From Trochalopteron elliotii (Eukaryota > Chordata > Aves > Passeriformes > Leiothrichidae), in assembly GCA_024734555.1 (NCBI GenBank), contig JANPWX010000097.1, forward strand, positions 1,255,391 to 1,319,390: 64,000 bases of DNA, written 5' to 3'. The notes below the pieces were generated by a model, which had not been told where the DNA came from, did no database searches, and worked only from the letters and a program-made list of their open reading frames with translations. The first letter of the stretch is position 1. The number at the start of each line of letters is the position of its first letter. A program made the translations under genes and the position numbers. Shown one piece after another: positions 42,155-55,800 of the stretch.

Positions 42155-43105
42155 GAGAGATGGGAAGAATATCTAGCTATTTGAATTCCACCATTGGAGA
42201 AAAACAGTTCCACTTTTAAATAATTCCATTACTTTTTATAGTCAATTAAAATGGAAGGCAGTAATAGTCAGCATATCTCAAGAATTCATCTTTAGGAAAC
42301 ACATCTTGAAATTTTAAAATTCTTAATAGTCTAGATCTTGCACTGTACAAGACAGAACAATAGCAGAAGCTTATCTCACATCAACTCTCACACTTAGGTT
42401 AGCACACTGGCACACAAAAAGGGACACCTAGGTCCCAGATTTAAAGTGCATGTGTTTGTGTATGAACTAATTTTTAATCAGTTCTCTATATACAGAATTT
42501 TCAAGACAACAAAGAAACTTTATAAAGACTGGCATGAATTTCTAGCAACTAAAATGGTCACAGACAAGTTTTTTCCCTTATTAGAGATTAGCAGCAGAAC
42601 TCAAACAACCAAAATTGCATTTTCTAACGTAGAGTGCTGCCTATTAAGTTGCAAATGTGCCTTTATCTATCAACTGTTGACCAGGCTAGATACTTCTCAC
42701 TTTCTGATACCGGGCAAACACAAGGCAGCAGTGCTACAGTTTAAGGAGCATAGCCAATCTAATTAATCCTGACTGCACCATTACCAGCAGTTTGTCTTTC
42801 AACTCTATTCTTGGACAGGTAGTCAAAAATTTTGTACTTCCCTCTTTACTCTAAAGAACTTGTGGACGACAGCCACTTATTTAATAAAAGTTTTTCTCTC
42901 ATAGAATTTCAAGGAGGTATGTTGAAGGAGACACATTTGAAAATAACTCTATAGCATTTAGTTAAGACCATATATTGCAGGAAGAAAAGCAAGCAAACCT
43001 GATAAGATTTTTCTCCAGACAATGGACAGTTACAGTGGTTTTTGTTCATTCTACAGTAGTCACTCTTAGCCTAGGGATCTCACACAGTATTTTTGTATTC
43101 AGCTA
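42155..43105. other. unique sequence, no gene seen
   Basis: No repeat family or exon could be recognised. The frame at 42446-42766 (106 codons, plus) has no known domain. Confidence 0.5.
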
Positions 43106-43179
43106 CATATGCGTTTAAGTATTGGATTCAACCACACTTGTATGAACAAAACCATACCCGATTCATATTTATGCAGTCC

Positions 43180-43295
43180 CAGAAAAGTCAGTGAGTCAAA
43201 TTCCACCCTCAGTTATATCTTCATTAATCCAGAGAACTTAATTGGTCTCAGTGGCTTTGCTCCAGAGCATGGAATACACCTAAGCATAACTTCAT
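43180..43295. repeat. ancient reptile/bird interspersed repeat fragment
   Basis: The pattern 'gtcaaattccaccctcagttatat', then 'taatccagagaactt', then 'ctcagtggctttgctcc' follows the old repeat in turtles, crocodiles and birds. That repeat reads like 'ggccctcagttacactggtgtaaatccagagtaactccattga'. The copy is diverged and its ends are approximate. Confidence 0.55.
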
Positions 43296-43529
43296 AGCAT
43301 ATAAATCAGGATGGAACATGTGTCCTGCAGTAAACAGTGAAATAGAGTCTTCAGATCAATTTTATGACAACCTTGCATGCTTACTTTATGACTTCAAAGC
43401 TTGAGAGACCAACAATAAAGCTCAGCAGATTTTCTTGATTTTCAACCTACATTCCACAGAAACAAACCAACCACAAACCATTCGTGCCAGAACAGAAGAA
43501 CAGCTAACGCTGTATTCTAAGTGTAGACT

Positions 43530-43722
43530 TCAGAAAGTAGGGCTAGAAGTGACCTGAAGTTCCTGTCCTGTTCAACCCCCGCTCCAAGACAGTCTACTTT
43601 ATATAAATCCATCATGACAGACCTCTAATACAAGTTAAAAAACATCTGATAATTGAAATTACACAACCTTGTTAAATAAAATCAATTTCAGTGTTGAACT
43701 GTCCTTCCTGCTAGAAAGGACT
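43530..43722 (-). mobile_element. old CR1/L3-type LINE 3' fragment
   Basis: Plus-strand reading 'agggctagaagtgacctgaag', 'cctgttcaacccccgctcc', a 'tctgataattgaaattacacaacctt' block and 'cagtgttgaactgtccttcctgctagaaagg' is the reverse complement of the 3' region of ancient CR1. It is heavily mutated. It abuts another ancient repeat at 43722. Confidence 0.65.
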
Positions 43723-43800
43723 TAAGCCCAAATCCACAAAAGGATTCTATGTTTAGCAGTAGGATTAAAGTGGGATTTAAAAGCCTAGAACTGAAGTCCC
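43722..43800. repeat. ancient reptile/bird interspersed repeat fragment
   Basis: It starts with 'cccaaatccacaaaaggatt', a hallmark phrase of the same old palindromic repeat family (in intact copies followed by 'taggtgcctaa'). About 80 bases remain recognisable. Confidence 0.5.
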
Positions 43801-44730
43801 CAGATTGCCTGCCTTGCTGCCACCAACTTTAGAAGTACAACTCTTTTCCACAAAGTTCCCCAGACCTAAGAGTTGCATTTGCTCGTACAGAGAATCCCAT
43901 TTCTGGCAAGACTGAGTGACTCCATATCTGGTTCACTTTTTCACTGTCCTGGAGTCAATAAAGAGGAATGGCAGATGGAGGACGGAGGGATTCAGTCTAG
44001 AGCACATGGCCTTTGCAACACCATTGGATCAATTCTTGCAAACCTACAGTACTGACTGTCACCCTCCTTCAAAATGAAAAGGACAGAGGAAAGAAAAGAA
44101 AGCACAGCACTTCAGCATGTCCTCTTTCTGCTTCAATCAATAACTAAAGCACTCCAAAAATCATAATTATGGAGATTCATTTGCAGTTTCATTCTTTCAA
44201 TTAGAAAAAATACTCACTTGCCAAGGTGGTTAATTCCAGTGTTGTTCGTCTACTTCCACTCAACAGGCTGGACAATGTGCATAATCAAAGTTTTTTAAAA
44301 CCTAGCTCTGACATAAATGATAAAACAAACTGTCTATGGAAAGTCCATTCAATAGATCATTAGAGAGGTTATCTGAATCACAAAGGGCCTAGAAACTCCC
44401 TATGGCACCCCTCTGCACAGGACTTCACCTTTAAGACATGCAACAAATACTCATTGAACAAGGTAGTGACTGAAATGAGCACTCAGAGAGAATAGCTCCT
44501 CTGTGGACCCCAGAATCTGAAGATATTGTTAGCAAATTATAATGATCCAGAATCATTTACAGACAAGGTATTAGGACTCTCTTAAGAGAATAGGACATGG
44601 GTTTGTGACCACAAGCCATGTCACAACTCTGAACTTTCACCTTCCCCACCCATACTGCTGAGTGATCTTTTCTTCAAGTACAAAACAAAGGACCCTGAAT
44701 TCCTTTTCAGCCTCTGCTTGTGGGGAAATT
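43801..44730. other. unique sequence, no gene seen
   Basis: The segment near 44150-44250 is complex AT-rich sequence with an ATTTGCAG near-octamer. No repeat family or exon is recognisable. Confidence 0.45.
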
Positions 44731-44885
44731 ATTGTTGTTTTGGTTTGGGTTTTTTTTGTTGGTTTTGTGGTTTGGGGTGGGTTTTTTTTGTTTGGGGGGT
44801 TTGTGTGTATGTGTGTGTTTTTTGGTTTGGGGTTTTTTGGGGTTTTTTTTGGTTTTTGGGATGGTTTTTTTTGTTGTTTGTTTTT
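44731..44885 (+). repeat. strand-asymmetric T/G tract with G-quadruplex potential
   Basis: About 155 bases are almost entirely T and G on the plus strand. At least seven runs of three or more Gs are present: 44747-44749, 44774-44777, 44779-44781, 44794-44799, 44829-44832, 44839-44842 and 44858-44860. Loops are short, so intramolecular G-quadruplexes are plausible. A lysine/proline/threonine-rich 168-codon minus-strand frame and glycine/phenylalanine-rich plus frames over it are by-products of base composition. Confidence 0.95.
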
Positions 44886-46720
44886 CAAGAGAGGGAGGTT
44901 TGACAGGAGTGTCTTTTGCACTATTGAATTTCCATTGTGCTTCCAAAAGGCACTTACTATCAGAACCGATTCTACACAGTGAATTACAAAAATGGTAAAG
45001 AAATTCCTTGTAAGCAAAGGATGACACATTAAATTTTTGTCCCACCTCTCAGAGTATATAAAACAAAATTGTTGCTGGTGGATAATCTCTAGAGCATACA
45101 AGCTTTTGGTAAGGTTGTAGATTCCCCTGCAGCAGTCAAACACCTAAAACAATGTTACAGCACAGAAGGCTATAGAGATTTCTTGTTCTGTGCATCAGTC
45201 AAGTCTGTGTGCTGTATGCACTATTGTAATGAAAGTCTCAGAAATAAAACACAACCAAGAAAAATTCTACACTACTTAATTATTAAGAAAGATTAATCAG
45301 AAGATTGATTTCATATATAAAAGAGAATGCTAATATTGAAAAGAAAAAGACAAAAAAAAATTCTGGAACTCACAATTTGTGTGTAGAGACCATGCCTACC
45401 AGCTCACCCCAGGTGATGGTGGGAGTGTTTCAACACAGAGCACTGATTTCATCCATATTATCTTTAAAGATCTAAGCATCATGTGAGGAATTTGCACTAT
45501 AAACAGCAAAATCATAACAGGTGCATAATAGGCACTTCTGCAAAATGTTATGGAGCCCAATCACACATACAGATGACACATTTATAATAACTATAGGCAG
45601 ATAACTCCTCATTACAGACCGTCCACTGTGTGTGCTCTTGTCATGTTCAGCTTCCTAGAAATTTTTCAGTTTCACCCACAAATAAAATCAGGCTCTCCTC
45701 CTGTCTCTTACAGGCCATAGAGATCAGCAAAAAAAGGTGTTTATCTTAATAAGTTTATCTTGATTTCAGATGCTGTAATTTTCTCACATAATTTTTAAAT
45801 ATCAGACACCAGTATCTCCCTTTAGATAGCAAGTTTGAAATCAACGCAAAACTGTATTTTCTATTTTACTTTGTGCAAACTTGTGTTAACAATATTAGCT
45901 ATTAATTTCATGCTTTAATAATGACTAACTATGCAAAATCAACACCAAATCAGTCCAGAGAAAAAAAAAATAAATAACCAGACTAAATATTTCTTTGTTC
46001 TACAGAAAATTATCATTATAACAGAGGGAGGGAAAAAAAAAGAAAATAAGAAAGTCTTTACCATATTTCTATAATGCAAGAAAAGTAGGAGCTGTATCTA
46101 AAACTCACAAACAACCTTAGTTTTAAAAAGAAATCAAACCAAAATAATAAGCTTTGGTTTTGATTGCAGCTAACACTTGAGTCAGTCAGTGGAGAGCAAG
46201 ATGATCAATATGTCTTCAGACAACAGAAAGTGTTTTCTTTCTTATTTGCTTTTTCGTAAGTTACAAGGATGCATCAGCTTGGGGGAATCACTACAGCTAC
46301 TAAGTGATTAATAAAAGAAAACCAACTGAAAAAAATCACTATCCACTAAACAGGGCAATCATGGGTGCCTGTCAACTGCCCAGCACTGTACTGGGTTTAT
46401 GCTCAGCTAAGGAAGTAAAACGAAAAACAATTCAAATTCCCCGTCCAGAAACTTTCACTTCACAAGAACACCATGCTTGCTCTCTCAAAAACTTTTAAGG
46501 TGAGGCACTTACAGAGTTTAGACTTTACCAGATCTTTACGTAAACGCTGGTTTTCTGGAAGAAGGATACACTGAAGCATTAGTTTTAAATACCCACTCTG
46601 CACAGGCAGCAGCAGAATGAGCTGAGTAGCTGTCACCATTAAAGACAAATCCTAGAGATGCACCTGACCCATGAAGTATCTCACCCCGGGAAGAAAACAA
46701 AGCTGTGAGCAAAACACTGA
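44886..46720. other. unique AT-rich sequence, no gene seen
   Basis: A-runs lie near 45350-45361, 45961-45972 and 46033-46041. No repeat family, RNA gene or exon is recognisable. Confidence 0.5.
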
Positions 46721-46724
46721 CCCG

Positions 46725-46870
46725 GCACCTGGGGACTTAGAGTAGTCCGATCCCAGCTCTGCCCTAATTTCACTGAGAGAATTTACTTAGCTCAATGGTA
46801 CCAGCTTTGCCCTCTTTCCTCACCTCTACGGGAATAAAAGCAATCGCTAATTACCTGCAAAAGATAGAGT
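46725..46870 (+). mobile_element. MIR-like SINE remnant
   Basis: The order 'gtccgatcccagctctgccctaatttc', 'ttacttagctca', 'tttcctcacctctacgggaata', 'gcaatcgctaattacctgca' follows the core-SINE/MIR arrangement of 'cccagctctgccactta...ttacttaacctct...tttcctcatctgtaaaatggggata...tacctaca'. The copy is very diverged, as expected for an amniote-age SINE. A decayed L3/CR1 tail sharing these motifs is the main alternative. Confidence 0.5.
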
Positions 46871-49050
46871 GAAACAAAAGAGCTGAAAACTACCTTTTAA
46901 ACACAGAATTAAAGTAAAGGGCAATACAGCTTGAAGACCCGTGTAGCAAATTAGACATACATCTTACCTGGACAATTGCTTCTGATTTCTGCAGAGACTA
47001 AGTTTGCCAATTAAAAATGAACCAACAAAAAGAAACGTTTTTAACTTTTTATCACTGTCAAGAAAACCATGCCGGCATGAAAACAAAGCACTCTCATTTC
47101 CCAGTATTTCCAGCAGGGGTGCTCCAGGACTTGTCTTGCTGTTCAGATGTTTCTCAAGCCACCAAGTGGAGAGCACTCGGGGTTTTACCACTTGCAGCCA
47201 GTGTTTTCCAGAACACCAAAGAGCAAGGAATCCAGTGGTGTTCAAACAGGGCTGGCATTGTAGTTTGAGGAAGCTCCCTGCGGAGCTGCAGTAAGGAACA
47301 CTGAGCATTTAAAGGGACAGCAAAACACAAATATGGGGAGGAGGTAAAACTGGAGCTGTCCCCGTCACATTAGGGCACAAACTGACAACTACTTGTAGCT
47401 ACTCACTCAGCAGCAGATGGCTTGGAAGCAGATGGGAGTGGAGACTTGAAATGCCTTGTGTGTATAAACCAAAACAGGGAATTTGGTGGTGATTTCACCC
47501 AGTCAAGGCAGTAGTGTAACATATCCAAGTAGCTCATGACTATCATGAAGACCTCAGTGTCCTTTCCCAGAAGGCTGTAGTGAAAGGAGTGATTTCTTAT
47601 CTAAACACAGCTTCTGACTACTGCCAACACCATTATTTCCTAGTGGTTCACAACTATGAAGTACGTGGCATTTTTCCAAGACATGCAGATCAGAGTTAAG
47701 AGTCACTGGTTTTACAGCAGGAAGGAGAATTTGAGAAAAGGGAAGAAATTAAGAATGTTAAAAAAACAAGAGGAGAGAACAAACCTGACATGGATTAGAG
47801 AGAGGAAAGCACAGATTGGGAAGACGAAACTAGTTCAGAACACAAATATGGTAAAGATGAGGGAGTAAAGTTAGGGTTGGGAAACCTATAAATGCACTTA
47901 ACAGAAAAAGAATAATCATTCCCAGCTAATTAAAAGACTTCAAAAATCAACTGAGAATGAGGGGCCTGCCGAGCCACATTCATCAAGTATTAGGCATATT
48001 TCATCACTATTTGTCAAATTTATTCAACAATTACTATTTGTTGCCATAGCTGATCAAGTACTCTCCAGCATACATACTGTTAAAAAAGTTAAGTAAAGTA
48101 ATTCAATAGTCCATCCAGCTGTTATTTATCCAGTTATAACATCCATTCCAAAAGGAAGCTGCGTTAAATCTGTTAACTGGAATGAGTGTTGTGAAAAAGA
48201 GAGGTTAGTCCTTTGTAGCTGATGTACATGTGGGTCCTATCAATAGGAATAAGTGAAGGAAACTGGCAGCGCTACAATTAACTACCTTACCCAGCAAACA
48301 GAATATAATCAGGTTTTTCTTTCTTTATAATAAGCAGGCATAGGTTCTTTTCCTCTTTTGTAGTAAGAACAGTCCTTTGCCTAGTAAATGTCAACTTTTG
48401 ACACCCAGATTACAGCAATTAAACTCCTTTGGTGCTAAATTCAAAGTCGCAGTTACCCGGAGGAAATTTACTTCTAGTCTGTTTAAATACACTGGTGCTT
48501 TGTCAGATTATCATGTTCCCTGTTACTGGAAGGGCATGTGATAGGTAACTTGCACCTCAGTACATATTCAAACCAATTTTCATTACTGTTATAGGGCAGC
48601 AGGTTTTCTCCATGTACCATGTTTTCCATCCCAAAATACATAAAGACTGAAGTATGAGTTCCTAATGTATTTTGTTCAGGGAACATTGTTACTTCTCTAA
48701 AATGAATTGTGTTAAAAACTGAAGACATACATTAAAATAAAGTTTGGATGCAGAGTAAACTATCAAATATTAGGAAAACGTCACATTTAATGCTGTACAT
48801 GTGACCTTACTTTAGACCTCTGGTATACATATGTACAATACAATCTTTATAATGCAATTGCATAGGAAGTTTCCACATGACCCTTTCTTCAATCAGTGCA
48901 CAAGCTGGATGTTGCTCTGGGACTAAATTAGCTATTCAATATTTCTTTTCATCCTCTTCATTCAACATGTAGTCTCACCTTATTTACTGCATAACATCCA
49001 TTCCCTGCTCTGAATACCTAATTATTCATTTCCTCATGGGCTTTTGTGTG
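46871..49050. other. unique sequence, no gene demonstrated
   Basis: Overlapping frames of 83-114 codons at 46964-47308 occur on both strands without any recognisable domain. A lysine-rich short frame at 47656-47868 is compositional. No repeat family is named. Confidence 0.45.
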
Positions 49051-49054
49051 GCAC

Positions 49055-49300
49055 TCATCACTATGGTATCTGATGTTTCACAAATATTAATGAATTTATC
49101 TTCCAGGCCTGTGAGACAAGCTAATAATACTTTCCTCACTTTGCAGCTGGTGAAAGGGGAACAGAGACCTTGGGAATTACCTGTGACCAGAGAAAGAAGT
49201 GGAGAGAAAAGCTTAGACCTGCAGGTCCCCAGATTTGCAGAGCAGGACCTCATTCTGACAGACTTCATTTTCTTGCTGGCAGAAGGACTCCCAGACCACG
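49055..49300 (-). mobile_element. MIR-like or L3-tail ancient SINE remnant
   Basis: The plus strand reads 'catcactatggtatctga', then 'cctgtgagacaagctaataatact', 'cctcactttgcagctggtgaaa', 'acagagaccttgggaattacctgtgacc', then 'gcagagcaggacct'. This parallels the reverse complement of the ancient core-SINE pattern ('attttacagatggggaaactgaggcacagag...ggtcacacag...gcagagc'). The 116-codon plus frame at 49036-49386 overlaps it and is not a gene. Confidence 0.5.
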
Positions 49301-52300
49301 CCTCACCTCAGTCACAGCTGCCTGTGCTCAGCACCCACCCAGGGCAGGCTGCAGCTGGTCTAGGGAACACACTGCCCAGCTATTAGCTCCTGTAGCCCTT
49401 CCCACATCTCCACATGCCTAAGTTAAAAGCACCTGCTTGACTCCAGCTAACTTATTTTGTTGTGTTAGATTGAAACTACAGTCCAAAACTGCTGAGAGAA
49501 AAACTGGGAGAGCAATTTATCACTAGACAGCAGTAAATCTCTGGGGCCCTCCATTTGTTATACAGGTTCACTAAAATGTCTGATTCTGGATCCAGATCCT
49601 CAGTGCCTCCTGCTTCCAATAATGAAAGTCACTATGCTAATTCTCCACCTGCTGCCTGGCAGAATTAGAAATGGATTCCCATAGCTTCCTTGCAACTGGT
49701 ACCTCCAGACAAATACAGCTAGGGGCAAGGAGAAAGAGAGTGGATGTACATATATTTGAGGAACTGAGACAGTAGGTGAGGAAAGTCTCAATTTACACGT
49801 GCAAATTCAGAGTTGAAGTTATCTTCATGGTTATTTTTATCCTTTTTCTAGCCAGAAAACTGCTGTTAGAAAAACAAAGCAAAAATCGAAGTATTAAACA
49901 ATCTTCTAATGATCAACCTATTGCCATAGGTGACTTTTATAGTTTTGAAGATTTTAATTTTTTTCCTCTCAAAATTACATCCTATTGAATGTATCTATTG
50001 TATACAAAAGAATTGATTGTTAACCCTGCCTCTGAGCAGTCTGGACTAATTTAAAACTTTGCAGGACAGATTTTCAACATAAAACTCTTCTGCCTTCCCT
50101 GCTTTAACATCATAAAGCAAAACAAAGGTGAGTTTAGCTATGCAGATGAGGTCTTTGAAGTTTCAAATACCTTTTATGTGCCACTCAGAGAGCATTGGTT
50201 TTTCAAGGGAAAGAAGGTGAGCAAGTTAGGATATATGTTGACTCTGGCAACCTCACCTGCCAGCAAGATAATTTTTCACAGAGGAGAATTTTTCCAAATG
50301 ACAGATAATGCATTCTTTACTACCTCAAATGGATCTAAATTACCAGAGCACTCTAAAATTATTAGAACGTCTGTGATGAATCTTGCAGCAAGCATATACA
50401 GATACTCCTGCACACACAGAGACCACAGATGAATTCCATGGAGGCAATGCAACAAAGATAACAAATGGGCAAAACAAACAAAACCCAACACACAGAGCTG
50501 AAACTAGCCATTCTTCCTCTAGCAAAAGCCTAGCTGATTTCTGCACTCTCAAGTTTACTGTCTCACACAGGACAGAACAAAATCTCAAGAATTAGTTCCT
50601 CTGATAAACAGCTCAGCTTTCCATCAGTCTGACAAAAGGTGCAATCTCTGCTCTAAGAAGCCAAAATGCTCTGTGATGGAGAGAGGGAGGAGAAGATGCA
50701 TCACCCAAGTAGTGATGGCAGGAGACAATTTTCTGAGACCCAGACAAGGTATCATGTCTTCACAGGGTGCTGAAAAACATTTCTTTCAACAACCATACAG
50801 AGGCTCCCACTGCATTTTTGTCTCCCCCAGGGAAACCCTGTGTGTGCATAGCCATGTATTTTCCTTACACAGGCATGCCCATGAGGAGCACTGCTGACAC
50901 TGCCAGGGGACTCCTTCCCCTCTGTGCCTTAGCAGACACATTTCAGCTGTCCTTTCACAGTAGCACAGGTGGGATGGTTACTTGATAGCACTCTGAATCA
51001 GCTCTCAGCACCCCAGGGAAGGGGCCACACTATGACCAGAAGCACCTGTGAGCTGCATAAGCTGGGCTTTGAAATTGCATCAAAGCACACAGCTGTCAGC
51101 ACCAAAGATTTCAGCAGATATACCAGTCACCAGATCGGACCTGGAGCATTTCTCCCTCTCTTTCACCCAGGGCATTCTAGTGCCTGGCAAGTAGGGTCCC
51201 TCAATCCCCTTACTTGAAGCTATAGGGGTTTTTTACAGCAGTTTCAACCATGAAGTCATAGAGACCTAATTTCTACCAAAGCAGTTAGGGTAATTAGAGA
51301 ACTTTATTTTCCCCCAGCCAAGCAAGTATTAAATTTCTTTTTCATTTCCCAACTTCGTCTCCACTGACTACATTTAATGTATTTCCAGGTCATCTCTCAC
51401 ATAGCTCTAACAATTTCTGTTCTACTTGTTTAGGAAAATCAGCAAATAACATTCAGCCAGCTTACTCATGCTACTTTTCAGCTTGCTGTGGTCATTCATT
51501 CTCAGCTGAACTGTATGTTTAAGATAAACACAAGGTAGATGCTCTCTTTTAAAGCTCAAGGTCACTCAAGAAATCCACCGGATCTGCTCGACTTTTCTTT
51601 CAAAACAAGTACTCTGCAGAAGAGATCCACCAGCAGCACTCTCTCCTCCTTTATTCCCATGTCCAGGGAGGTAAACACCCCTGTAGGTCCAGGATTTTTT
51701 TAATTATTATTGCAACAAAAAAAAATCTCATCTATACAACAAAAATTTCTTTAAAATATCCCTTCCTGTTGCTAAATATGTAGCTAGTCCCTCACCCATC
51801 CAATCCCACATCCCCCACTATTCTAGTTGAGGAGGGGCACGACATCCAGGCTTCTCTATTCTTCCATGAAGAAGGCTATAGAAGCTCCTGTGTCCATCAT
51901 TGCTACCTTTCTTCTCCCCATTAAAAGCAAGAAGACAGGTAACCTCCTTTCAACTTCCCACTGCCCCACACAAAAAATATAATTTTACTTTTTAACCATG
52001 TTTTTTATGCAGTAGAAGAACAATATCAGTTATGGATGACCCAAGCACATCACCCATCAGGTTTCATTATACTGAAATGCCATATCAGCTTGTTAGTTGG
52101 GATTTTACATTGCTTTTCCTCACAAAACAGAAAAAAAGTTTGCTAGCAGTTGCCCAGGTAGACATGCTCGAATTTCTTTTTTTTAGCAAACAGACAACTA
52201 TTTCTCTCCTTGGAAAGTTTCTAATTAAAAGTTAGGTTTCTCTCTCTTTTCCTTTCAGAAGTGCCATAAATTATAAATGACTAGTCATTCATTGTCTCTA

Positions 52301-52475
52301 ATGCACAAACCCAAATACACTTTCTCCAGTTTTTTCAACTTTGCTGTCAGAGGGACTTTTTACCTTTGGGTTGGGAAGAGACAGGCTGCTCAAGAAATCT
52401 GATGAAACTCTAAGACTGAAAATCCTATGTCCCTTAGCTACAGAAAGTACATTCTGAAGGCAGCTGCAATGCAAT
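49301..52475. other. unique sequence, no gene seen
   Basis: The interval includes a moderately GC-richer patch at about 50660-51230 with overlapping short frames lacking domains. No repeat family or RNA gene is recognisable. Confidence 0.45.
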
Positions 52476-52480
52476 CAAAG

Positions 52481-52816
52481 TCACCACACAGTATGGGCTC
52501 CCTCAAATAACATTCTCAGTGACAGGGTGGAGGTTTTTTGAGCACAAGGTAATACAGTGTTCATGCTAGCTCTGTCCTGGGCCTCTGTGAAGCAGATGCT
52601 GTCAATCATTTCAGACAGCGTTGAATTGAATGTAACATCTGCAATATGGTGTTTACAGTTTTCCAGAGAAGGTAATGCTGAGACAGTCTGTATTTCACTG
52701 AGTAGAACATTAGGCTCTCCTTGAGTTATGCTGGTGATTTGAAAGAGCTGGCTAACTACACTTTGGTCATTACAAACTTGGGATTGTACCATATTAAGTA
52801 TCCTATCACCAAGCAA
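52481..52816 (-). other. orphan open frame of protein-like composition, probably not a gene
   Basis: The minus-strand frame stays open for 111 codons and ends at TGA (52481-52483). It has a balanced amino-acid mix (serine, leucine, threonine and acidic residues, several cysteines) with no low-complexity run. It opens on TTG immediately after a TAA stop. The first internal ATG is at codon 9. The nearest AG upstream lacks a good pyrimidine tract, although a T-rich stretch lies about 20-40 bases further upstream. No family is recognised. It may be a decayed exon or retrocopy piece, or chance. Confidence 0.2.
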
Positions 52817-52819
52817 TTA

Positions 52820-55800
52820 AAGGCTTCAGCCCCTTATTTTAAAAGGAAAAAAACAGAAAAAAAAAGAAAAAACATTAGAAAATGCATGATATCATCAGAG
52901 TTTGGATCCTGAAACTACTGCCACATGAAAAATCTTACCACCACATGTTGAAATGAAGTAGTTGATTACAGAAAGCTCTCTCCCTGCTCTATGCCATCAT
53001 TGTGTCAGCAAGACTCAGTAGGTACTAATAAGTGACCTACAGCCTTTTAGTCTGGATTCAAACCAAGAAGCAGCAGCAGATGTAAATGTATGACAGAAAT
53101 GACCAGTCAGTGGGTGTTCAGTGAGGAAAAGGATTCCTAACTGCAGACGGCTCATCTTACACCTCCTCACTGTGCGACACTGAACTGGCAGTCCCACGAG
53201 AACATTCTTGATCAGGGGATTTTGGCACCTCTTTGTCTAGCAGGGATCAGAGTAATGAGCAACACAGGCAGAGGAGCCTTGGGAGTCACATCCCCTCTGG
53301 TACTTTAAGCCTCAGGACTCCTCTCACCCATCCATTCTTCCACAGTCTGCTTACAAACATTCTTCCTGACACTGTGCAGAAGGGATACCCCATACTGCCC
53401 TGTCTTTTCTGGACTCAGATTTGAAGCATGCACCTTCCCCCATATCCTCCATTACAACTCAATGGTAAGAGGTGGGGGTTGCACTCTCCTCCCTGGTAGC
53501 AGCACACCAAAGTTCCTTTCCCACAGACCATTCTTCAGTGCTCTTCATATTCAGACTTGTGAAGATTTCTCTATGCACCATTACAGGCCATCCACAAGCT
53601 CCTTTTAACTGAAATCAAGGACTAGGAACCCACCATCTGGGGTGAAGGAGATTGCTTTTCCCTCTCTTTTATATTCCCCATTTCCTTCTTTCTTGTGCTG
53701 TCCTATCCCTGCCTGCCCAGGTTTCTCCCCACCCACAGCCTCCATACCAGGCCTCCCCCCCCCACCTTCTTGTTCTGTGAAGAAGTTGCTCAAAATATTC
53801 CTGACATGTGACAAAATAGCGACTTTGCTGGGCTGGGATGGGCTTACACTCAATACGTTTTACATGTTGCTTAAAAATATGTTAAAAATTATTTGTAGTG
53901 TAGTTACAACAACTATAGTAGTTGCACATTGTCAACTCTCAGATCCCTGGCAGAGATGGGACCTAAAGCCTTGAATTGGCAAGCATCACTACTTTCACTT
54001 AACAGATGGCAAAACTTAAGCTACAACTTGCCTGAATTTGAATGGTTTTTAAAGAAACAGGAAAAAAAAAAAGAAAAAAAGAAAAAACAGACTTCTCTTT
54101 TAAATTCGCATGTTTTTTACCTTCCCTTCTTATAAGCACCCATTTGTCTCTAGGTAAACTGTGGATTCTGTCATAGCAGCAGACATACTATTACCAGAAA
54201 AACCTGAGAAAGAGTTGCAGTTTCCACTGTATGTACTCCTGCCAAATTAGCATCCAGAGACCAGATGCTCCCTGCTTTCAGACCATCTCCTTACCTTGCT
54301 TTAGATTAAAGTCAGCTTACTAGACTAAAATTGTTCAAGGTAACATGTTATCTGCTATAGAGGATAGCTGAGCCCTCTTGCACCACCCCCACTAGGTGAT
54401 CCTGAAAGGACCAAATAGCCTTGCAAGCTATCTTTTTGGCACTGCCCTTTTCTAAACCATTTTTTTCCTATTGTTTTTAATGAAAGAAACAGCCCCCTAG
54501 CACCACACACCAACTTTTGAGTTGACTTGATCTTGCATTCACTCCAAAGGCTTTTGCTTCTACACTGTCTACCCTGTTCCCGCCCACTCCCACTTTCTCC
54601 TCTTCGTGACAATATTTTAGGGGGACAATGGTACAATTTTTCTGACAATGCATCAGTTTCCAACTATGGGAAGCTGGAACAACCTCTGATTCTCCTGTCT
54701 AAGAGCTGCTGTTTGTACACTCTGCTCTTCTATTCAGCCCATTGACTTACCTCCCTTATCTTCAATCTATAATTAGAAGAGATTAAGGAAGCTGACTTAT
54801 TGTGAAAGGAAATAAACAAAAGGGATCAGGGATGAGTTGAAGTGTGGGGGGGAAGTATAAAATCAGTACAGTCTCCCTCTTGAGAAGGTCATCCCAAGGA
54901 AGGGCAAGAGCAAAATCAATGAATTTTGGCTCAGCAGTGATGGGAGTCAATCCATCAGGCAAACTGATGGCAGCCAGTCAGGCTCTCACAGACACCACCT
55001 GTCGCTTCCAGCAAAATGTCAAATTTATGAATTCATTTTCATAGCAAGATAGCACTCCCCCAGGGCAGCACTGAGCAGTTTCACAGCTTCTAGAGCAACC
55101 TACTGAGCAGGGAGAGAAGAGGCAGCTCTTCTTCCCCACCAACTGAGGCAAGCTGCATTTTAAAGGAATGGATGTATGGACCAAATCCAGAGTCAGACTT
55201 TTTTTAGCCTTTCATTTCTTTAAGCTGGGGTCCCTAAATCAAGAAGCACTTAAGGCATACCCCAATTTCCCATTTTTGTGTCATTAACAAGAGTGAAGTG
55301 TTACACCCCTGTATCTCTCACCTCAGAGTTTAACTTCCCTAGCTGCATCAAATCCCTCAGAGATTAAGGTGACAGCATTGACCTCAACTAGCTACACCCA
55401 AGTGAAAACTTATCCCATATTCACTATAATTGTAGGTCCTTGTTAAGAAGTGTCTTGTCATGGTAGGTCTGATTCTCTTCAGTTAGTTCAGAGAGCATAC
55501 TATCAGTGATTGTCGTTCATCACTGACGACTGTGGTGACAGAAACTTCCGTGAAGTTCTCTGCTCACCCACACAGAAACAAGCACTTATCTTTCCGGCAC
55601 AAGGAGTGGAGGAACCCTGTATTCTTTTCTTCCTTTCATCTATCTTCATAGTATTATCTAGGTGATATTCACTGTTAGTGTCACCAGGGATCTCTAGAAG
55701 TGACAAACTTTTAGCACAGAAATACTTTCAGGAACCTTATTTTAAATCTTTTCAGTTGGAACTGCAACAGACTGAACTGAGATACAGGAGAGCAGACACT